From Kitasatospora sp. NBC_00315 (GTDB lineage: Bacteria > Actinomycetota > Actinomycetes > Streptomycetales > Streptomycetaceae): DNA of 64,000 bases. The position numbers and the translations under genes were made by a program. Numbering within the stretch: the stretch's first letter is position 1; each line of letters begins with the position of its first letter. Shown piece by piece: positions 58,744 to 64,000 of this stretch. Where the stretch lies: contig NZ_CP108025.1 of NCBI RefSeq assembly GCF_041435095.1, positions 5,642,001 to 5,706,000 on the forward strand, read 5' to 3'. Below the pieces are notes generated by a model that was given only the letters and a program-made list of their open reading frames with translations, was not told where the DNA came from and made no database searches.

Positions 58744-59943
58744 CTAGCTCACCGGGACCGTGCCGTCGTACACGTGGTCCGGGGTCACGATCCCGGTGAT
58801 CGCCCGGGCGAGGAGCGTGCTCGGCTCCTGGCCCTGGTAGCTGATGTCGGTGTTGATCAGGAGCACCAGGGTGGCCTTCTCCACGGGCAGGTGGACGGTC
58901 ACGCTCTCGTAGCCCGGTAGCGAGCCGTTGTGCCCGATCCATCCGCCGGTCTCGAAGATGCCGAGGCCGTAGGCGGTGCCGGGGAAGCCGGTCGGCAGCA
59001 CCCTGAGCCGCTCCGCCTGGGTCCTCGGGCTGAGCAGCGTGCCGGTGGCGACGATCTCCGCCCAGCGACGCAGGTCGTGCAGATCGGAGATCATCGCCCC
59101 GGCCGCCCAGGCCCAGCTGGGGTTCCAGTCCGTGGCGTCCTCGACCGCGCCGCTCAGCGTCTGGTCGGTGTAGCCGTGCGCGTGCGGCTCGGGGTACCCG
59201 GCCCCGTTCGGGAACAGCGTGCGGCGCAGCCGGGCCGGGCGCAGCACCCGCTGACGGATGAAGTCCGCGAGGCCGAGGCCGCCGACCTTCTCGATCACCA
59301 GGCCGAGCAGGACGAGGTTGGAGTTGCAGTACTGGAACGTCTCGCCCGGCTCGGCGGTGTTCGGGTGCCTGAAGCCGTACGCGAGCAGCTCCCTCGGGGT
59401 GAACGAGCGGGCCGGGTCGCTCAACAGCGCCTGCGCGAAGTCCGGGTCCGCGCTGTACGAGAAGAGGCCGCTGCGCATCTCGGCGAGCTGACGCAGCGTG
59501 ATCCGGTCACCGCACGGCACGCCGTCGACGTAGGCGGAGATCGGGTCGTCCAGCCGGATCCGACGTTCGTCGACGAGCTGGAGCAGCGCGGTGACCGTGA
59601 AGGTCTTGGTCTCGCTGCCGATCCGCATGAGGAGGTCGGTGGTCATCGGCGCGCCGGTGGCGGTGTCGGCGACACCGGTCGCGCGCACGTAGCTCCCCCT
59701 GCCCGGCAGCCAGAGCCCGGTGATGACACCCGGGATGCCGGCCTGCCGGCGGATGTCCTCGACGGCCTGGTCCAGCCGGGCCGTCAGCTCGGGGTCGAGG
59801 CCGTCCGGTGGGCACTCGTCCTCCTCGTACGGACCGGTGGCGAGCGCCCGGGCGGCCGCGGCCGGGGTGGCCGCGATCACGGCCGGCACGGACGCCGCGA
59901 GCAGCGTCGCGGCGAACATACGGCGGGAGAGGATACGGCTCAC
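58744..59943 (-). CDS. Secreted serine hydrolase, beta-lactamase/D-Ala-D-Ala carboxypeptidase fold
   Basis: A 399-residue exported protein with signal peptide (RILSRRMFAATLLAASVPAVIAA followed by Ala-rich cleavage zone). The active-site SETK has nucleophile Ser110 and Lys113; the second motif is YCNSN (Tyr-x-Asn) and the third HNGSLPG. The arrangement fits serine beta-lactamase class C / DD-carboxypeptidase fold, closest in type to Streptomyces R61-like peptidases. The GTG at 59941-59943 (complement) begins MSRILSRR. Role: cell-wall peptide hydrolysis, esterase or beta-lactam cleavage; not resolved. Confidence 0.87.
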   Translation of the reverse strand: MSRILSRRMFAATLLAASVPAVIAATPAAAARALATGPYEEDECPPDGLDPELTARLDQAVEDIRRQAGIPGVITGLWLPGRGSYVRATGVADTATGAPMTTDLLMRIGSETKTFTVTALLQLVDERRIRLDDPISAYVDGVPCGDRITLRQLAEMRSGLFSYSADPDFAQALLSDPARSFTPRELLAYGFRHPNTAEPGETFQYCNSNLVLLGLVIEKVGGLGLADFIRQRVLRPARLRRTLFPNGAGYPEPHAHGYTDQTLSGAVEDATDWNPSWAWAAGAMISDLHDLRRWAEIVATGTLLSPRTQAERLRVLPTGFPGTAYGLGIFETGGWIGHNGSLPGYESVTVHLPVEKATLVLLINTDISYQGQEPSTLLARAITGIVTPDHVYDGTVPVS

Positions 59944-60148
59944 GTCGGGGCGCCTCTTTCGGATCGGGGGCTCGGACGGCAACGTCACCACCCGGCCCCC
60001 CCGCCGGGGCGTCCGTCCGGTACGAGCTCCGGCGAGTCCACTCGTTCGGAGCCACCCGCGTACCGCGTCGGCCCCGGCCCCTTCCGGCCCGAGGCGGCCG
60101 CCCGGGGTGGCGCGGCGCTCCCGCCGCACCGGCTCGGCGGCCCGCAGC

Positions 60149-61633
60149 TCACCCCACCGCGCGCGGCAGTCGCAGGCTCAGGGCCAGGATGGTGAACGAG
60201 CCCAGCAGCTGGACGCCGAGGACCAGCGCCAGCGCGTGCGCCATGCCGAGGACGGGGGAGAGGGCGAGGTAGAGCGTGCCCAGGGTGGCCACGCCCAGCG
60301 CCAGGCTGGACTGCTGGCCGGTCGCCAGGACCCCGCTGCCGACACCGGCCCGGTCCGCCGGGATCTTGGAGAGCACCACCCGGAAGAGCGGAGTGCCGAT
60401 CAGGCCCTGGCCGATGCCGGCCAGCGCGACCCCGGGGGCCATCCGCAGCGGCGAGAAGTGCGTCCAGTCGGTGAGCACGGTCGCGGCCAGGACGGCCAGG
60501 CCGAGGGCCTGGACCACGGCGCCGGCGGTGAGCACCCGGCTGCCGAAGCGGCCGATCAGCCGCGGGCCGGCCAGCGAGGCGCAGAAGTAGCCGACCGCCA
60601 TCGGGACGAGTGCCCAGCCGGCCGCGACCGGCCCCAGGTGCAGCCCCTGCTGGAGGGCGACGGCGACCACGAACATGAAGCCGCCGAACCCGGCGAAGTA
60701 CGGCACCGCGATGCCGAGTCCGCGCCGCATCTCGGGGATGCGCAGCAGCGACGGCGGCACCAGCGGCATCCCGCCGGTGCGCTCGGAGCGCCGCTCGACG
60801 GCGACGAACGCGGCCACCAGGAAGGGGAACAGGGCGAGCAGCAGCCAGGTCCAGAGCGGCCAGCCCGCCGCGCGGCCCTCCATCAGCGGGACCAGCAGCG
60901 CCAGCAGGGAGGCGGTCAGCAGGGCGGTGCCGGGCACGTCGACCCGGGCGGCCTGCGGGGCGCGGCTCTCCGGCACGTACCGGACCGCGAGCACCAGGGT
61001 GACCAGCGCGAACGGGACGTTGAGGAGGAAGACCGAGCGCCAGCCGGTGCCGAAGAGGTCGGCGGCGACCAACATGCCGCCGAGCACCTGTCCGATCACC
61101 ACCGAGAGTCCGCCGACCGCGCCGTAGACGCTCAGGGCCCGCGCCCGGCGGGCGCCGCCGGTGGCGGCGGTGATGGTGCCGAGCACCTGGGGGATCAGCA
61201 GCGCGGCCGAGGCGCCCTGGGCCGCGCGGGCGGCGACCAGGGTCCAGGCGCCGGGGGCGAGGCCGCAGGCGAGCGAGGTCAGGGCGAAGGTGGCGGCGCC
61301 GACGACGAACAGCCGGCGGCGGCCGAAGATGTCCCCGAGCCGCCCACCGAGGACGAGCAGCACCGCGAAGGCGATGCCGTACCCGGCGGCGACCAGCTCC
61401 AGGACGGCGGGGCCGGCCGCGAGGTCGCGGTCGATGGTGGGCAGCGCGACGTTGACGATGAAGAAGTCGAGCATCGGCAGGAACGCGCCGAGCAGGACGG
61501 TGACGAGGCCCGCCGTGCCGAGGGTGGTCGCGGACGCGGGTGCGGGCAGGGCTGCGGGGCCGGCACCGGGGGTGGCGGTGGGCCCGAGGAGCGGGGCGGC
61601 GGTGGCCTGGACGGCTTCGAGTTGCTGGGTCAC
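60149..61633 (-). CDS. MFS transporter (DHA2-like exporter)
   Basis: A 494-residue 14-helix exporter of the DHA2 type. Motif A GGRLGDIFGRRRLF, and NVALPTIDRDL in the first helix region, are typical. GTG at 61631-61633 (complement) was chosen; another GTG three codons earlier is possible. A promoter TTGCCA-N17-GATAAC (61705-61677) lies upstream. The divergent MmyB-type regulator and the palindromes between the genes suggest regulated drug export. Confidence 0.92.
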   Translation of the reverse strand: MTQQLEAVQATAAPLLGPTATPGAGPAALPAPASATTLGTAGLVTVLLGAFLPMLDFFIVNVALPTIDRDLAAGPAVLELVAAGYGIAFAVLLVLGGRLGDIFGRRRLFVVGAATFALTSLACGLAPGAWTLVAARAAQGASAALLIPQVLGTITAATGGARRARALSVYGAVGGLSVVIGQVLGGMLVAADLFGTGWRSVFLLNVPFALVTLVLAVRYVPESRAPQAARVDVPGTALLTASLLALLVPLMEGRAAGWPLWTWLLLALFPFLVAAFVAVERRSERTGGMPLVPPSLLRIPEMRRGLGIAVPYFAGFGGFMFVVAVALQQGLHLGPVAAGWALVPMAVGYFCASLAGPRLIGRFGSRVLTAGAVVQALGLAVLAATVLTDWTHFSPLRMAPGVALAGIGQGLIGTPLFRVVLSKIPADRAGVGSGVLATGQQSSLALGVATLGTLYLALSPVLGMAHALALVLGVQLLGSFTILALSLRLPRAVG

Positions 61634-61660
61634 GGGTACCACGATGGGCTTCGCGTTAGC

Positions 61661-61705
61661 CTGGTACCAGAGTGTGGTTATCCAGGTATGAGAAGTACCT
61701 GGCAA
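61661..61705. promoter_or_regulatory. Divergent operator/promoter region of MFS exporter and regulator
   Basis: Two palindromes share half-sites: CTGGTACCAG (61661-61670, perfect) and CCAGGTA-N7-TACCTGG (61682-61702, 7-bp arms). The MFS promoter (minus strand TTGCCA at 61705-61700, GATAAC at 61682-61677, 17-base spacer) lies over the second site and its start point near 61669 over the first, so binding would repress the exporter. The regulator at 61736 is the likely binder. Confidence 0.6.
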
Positions 61706-61735
61706 CCGGCTGCGTTCAGGCGCATGCTTGGTGCC

Positions 61736-62596
61736 ATGAGCCTGAGCACCACGACCGGCAGGACCTCCGGCAGCGCGGCCGACTCCCGTCGCCACGACCT
61801 CGCCGCCTTCCTGCGCAGCCGCCGCGAGCGGATCTCACCCGAGCAGGTCGGCCTGCCCGCCACGGGCCGTCGGCGGACCCCGGGCCTGCGCCGCGAGGAG
61901 GTCGCGCAGCTCGCCGCCGTCGGCGTCACCTGGTACACCTGGCTGGAGCAGGGCCGCGACATCCAGGTGTCCGCCCAGGTGCTGGACGCGGTCGCCCGCT
62001 CGCTGATGCTCGACCCCAGTGAGCGGGCCCACCTCTTCGCCCTCGCCCAGGCGGACGACCCGTCACCGGTGCTCGACTGCCCGACGGTGAACCCCGCCTT
62101 CCGCGCGATGCTCGACCAGATGGGCCCGCTGCCCGCCGCCGTCCTCAACAGCCGCTACGACGTGCTGGCGCACAATCGCGCGTACGGTCATCTGGTGGGC
62201 GACCTGGAGGCGCTGCCGTTCGAGGACCGCAACCTGATGTGGCTGGCCTTCACCGAATCCCGCTTCCACGACGTGCTGGTGGACGTGGAGACCGAGCGCG
62301 AGGGCATGGTCGCGCGGTTCCGCTCCGCGATGGCCGACCACGGCGCGGAGCCGGTCTGGAAGACCCTGGTGGCCCGACTCGGCCAGGTCTCACCGGACTT
62401 CGCGGCCTCCTGGGAGCGCCACGAGGTGGAGCGGCCCGGCAGTGGCATCAAGCGCTTCCAGGTCCCCGGGGTGGGCCTGCTCAGCTGCGACTACACCAGC
62501 CTGTGGCTGGGGCCGCGCCCGGGCGCCCGGATGGTCGTCTACACCCCCCGCTGCCAGGAGACCCGGGCCCGGCTGGAGCTGCTCGCGGAGCGGTGA
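61736..62596 (+). CDS. XRE-family regulator with MmyB-like ligand-binding domain
   Basis: A 286-residue regulator. HTH: LAAFLRSRRERISPEQVG, RRTPGLRREEVAQLAAVGVTWYTWLEQGRDIQVSAQVLDAVARSL, the diagnostic arrangement of this family. The C-terminal MmyB-like PAS-type domain (VLNSRYDVLAHNRAYG) binds a fatty-acid-like or small ligand. It lies divergently from an MFS exporter and probably controls it and itself. ATG at 61736. Confidence 0.92.
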   Translation: MSLSTTTGRTSGSAADSRRHDLAAFLRSRRERISPEQVGLPATGRRRTPGLRREEVAQLAAVGVTWYTWLEQGRDIQVSAQVLDAVARSLMLDPSERAHLFALAQADDPSPVLDCPTVNPAFRAMLDQMGPLPAAVLNSRYDVLAHNRAYGHLVGDLEALPFEDRNLMWLAFTESRFHDVLVDVETEREGMVARFRSAMADHGAEPVWKTLVARLGQVSPDFAASWERHEVERPGSGIKRFQVPGVGLLSCDYTSLWLGPRPGARMVVYTPRCQETRARLELLAER

Positions 62597-62705
62597 CCGC
62601 GTCGGGCCGCCGGCTCCGTCCGCCGCCGGGTCGCAGCCCGAACTCCTTCCGGCGGTAGGGGTCGTGTCCACGCGGGTCCGCTCGCAGGGGGGCCGTGGCG
62701 GGGCG

Positions 62706-64000
62706 TCAGACCTCGGCGGGGAGCGCCGCGCCGACGGGTGTGGCGGCCGGGTCGTCCGCGAGGCGCCGCGTGCGCAGGATCCCGTGGCCGACGAGCGCGG
62801 CGGCCGCTCCGGTGAGCGTGAGGCCCGCGATCGTGACCGCCTGCTGGAACTGCGCGGTCTGCTGCGCGCTCCAGTGCGACGTGGCGATGTCGCCGGTGAA
62901 CAGGGCCGCGAGGACGGTGCCGGTGACGGCGATGCCGATGCCGGAGGTGACCTCGGTCGCGGTGTCGACGAGGGCCGCGCCGATCGTGGTCCGGTTCTTC
63001 GGCAGGCCGCGGAGCACGTTGACCCCCGCGACGACGCCGACCACCCGCATTCCGGCGGCCACGAGCACGAGCGCGACCGCGACCCACCCGTAGCCGAAGC
63101 CGCCGAGCAGGCTGTAGACGGCGAGCCCGCACACGACCGCAGCCGCACTGAGCCACGCGGCCCGGTCCAGGCCGACCCTCTTCACGAACGGACCGATCAA
63201 TGGCCCGGCTGCGACGAGGACGACGACCTGCGGCAGCATGCCGACGGCGGCGAGCGCGGGCGGCCAGCCCCAGTCGAGCTGGAGCTGCAGCGTCACCAGG
63301 TAGCCGAGCCCGGCGGTGGCCAGCCCGGCGGCGGCCTTGAACGCCAGGCCGCTGGACACCCGGGGGTGAGCGACGAGCCCGAGGTCGAGGAGCGGGTAGC
63401 GCGCCGAACGCTCGCGGAGCACGAAGAGCACCGCCGCCACGAGGGCCGCCGCGGTGGCCGCCCACGGGATCCACGCTCCGGCGCCCTCGTCCACGAACAG
63501 CGTCGGCACGACGAGTGCGAGCACGATCGTCGCCGTGCCCAGCACCGCCCCCGCGATGTCCACCGGATCGCGGTGAAGATCGGCCGCGACGTCCGCCGCG
63601 ATGCCGAACCGCACACCGATCGCCGCGAGCACGGCGATCGGCACGTTCGCCAGCAGCAGCACCTGCCACGGCGCGATCGCGAGCACGAGGCCGCCCACGG
63701 TCGGGCCGATCGCGAGCCCGACCAGGCCCACGGTCGTGATGAGGGTCGTCGCGCGGATGCGCAGGCCGTCCTCGTCGAACAGCCGGAAGGCCAGCGCCAT
63801 CGATCCCGGCGTGGTCATCGCGGCGGCGACCCCCATCGCCACCCGGACCGCGATCAGCTGTTCCGCGCTGGTGACGAAGGCGGTCGCCAGGCTCGCCACG
63901 CCGAGCAGGATCAGCCCGACGAGCATGATCCGTCGGCGGCCGAACCGGTCGGAGATCGCGCCGAACGCCAGCATGAGCCCGCCGAACACGACCGAGTACG
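62706..64000 (-). CDS. MFS transporter, EmrB/QacA type, 5' end outside window
   Basis: At least 431 codons of a DHA2-type drug exporter continuing past the window edge; the visible part starts in the second helix (YSVVFGGLMLAFGAISDRFGRRR, which contains motif A) and includes the remaining helices, ending with PVGAALPAEV. The protein would be about 480-500 residues. It lies after the MmyB-type regulator but on the opposite strand, convergent with it. Substrate unknown. The 110-base gap between it and the regulator has no evident gene. Confidence 0.9.
   Translation of the reverse strand, partial: YSVVFGGLMLAFGAISDRFGRRRIMLVGLILLGVASLATAFVTSAEQLIAVRVAMGVAAAMTTPGSMALAFRLFDEDGLRIRATTLITTVGLVGLAIGPTVGGLVLAIAPWQVLLLANVPIAVLAAIGVRFGIAADVAADLHRDPVDIAGAVLGTATIVLALVVPTLFVDEGAGAWIPWAATAAALVAAVLFVLRERSARYPLLDLGLVAHPRVSSGLAFKAAAGLATAGLGYLVTLQLQLDWGWPPALAAVGMLPQVVVLVAAGPLIGPFVKRVGLDRAAWLSAAAVVCGLAVYSLLGGFGYGWVAVALVLVAAGMRVVGVVAGVNVLRGLPKNRTTIGAALVDTATEVTSGIGIAVTGTVLAALFTGDIATSHWSAQQTAQFQQAVTIAGLTLTGAAAALVGHGILRTRRLADDPAATPVGAALPAEV

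Overview
The window is very GC-rich DNA (GC bias strongest at third codon positions, GTG and TTG starts common, several apparently leaderless genes, CIRCE and Zur boxes of actinobacterial type). Gene content and order (leuS, comEA-comEC, holA, rpsT, lepA, hemW, hrcA-dnaJ, rsmE, phoH-ybeY-era, leuA, recO-uppS, zur-znuBCA, glyS) are those of the core chromosome of a Streptomycetaceae species (Streptomyces or Kitasatospora). I see no insertion sequence, prophage, CRISPR array or tRNA gene.

Layout. 1-1218: C-terminal part of an NsdA-like regulator. 1219-4468: leuS behind a leucine-codon leader peptide and a U-tailed terminator hairpin. 4915-12493: a membrane-anchored coiled-coil protein, a DegV-family protein, the DNA-uptake genes comEA and comEC (comEC preceded by a 17-copy hexamer minisatellite), a small minus-strand gene and holA. 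12626-17638: two membrane or secreted hypotheticals, rpsT, a small monooxygenase-fold protein and lepA. 17828-25223: a minus-strand pair of half-size ABC exporters, a divergent acyl-CoA synthetase and hemW. 25327-27720 (minus): DUF3097, PspAB-like and htpX. 27837-31192: CIRCE-controlled hrcA-dnaJ, then rsmE. 31452-34679: a tricorn-type protease. 34938-42063: a long plus-strand block HIT, RNase Z, phoH, ybeY, CorC-like, several small proteins, a zinc-less cytidine-deaminase-like protein, a 53-aa membrane protein, and era. 42149-43503 (minus): an M4 protease with an emfourin-type inhibitor. 43616-48506: leuA with its own leader peptide, a TerB-like protein, recO and uppS. 48608-51806 (minus): zur and znuBCA with tandem Zur boxes. 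52010-55236: glyS and a secreted repeat protein bounded by two identical 54-bp terminator copies. 55246-64000: accessory genes (Pro/Ala-rich coiled-coil protein, polytopic membrane protein, NADAR protein, secreted beta-lactamase-fold hydrolase, MFS exporter with divergent MmyB-type regulator, and a second, truncated MFS exporter).

Functional themes are leucine homeostasis (leuS and leuA both with short, probably leaderless Leu-codon leader peptides), heat-shock proteostasis (hrcA, dnaJ, htpX), ribosome and RNA maturation (rsmE, ybeY, era, lepA, rpsT), zinc uptake under Zur, and cell-wall lipid carrier synthesis (uppS). The most unusual points are the leuS attenuator-like leader, the comEC start/minisatellite, the duplicated terminator around the secreted protein gene, the protease/emfourin pair, the leaderless Zur-controlled znuA promoter, and the NADAR-membrane-coiled-coil gene trio. 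All functional calls come from reading the sequence; no database search was possible.
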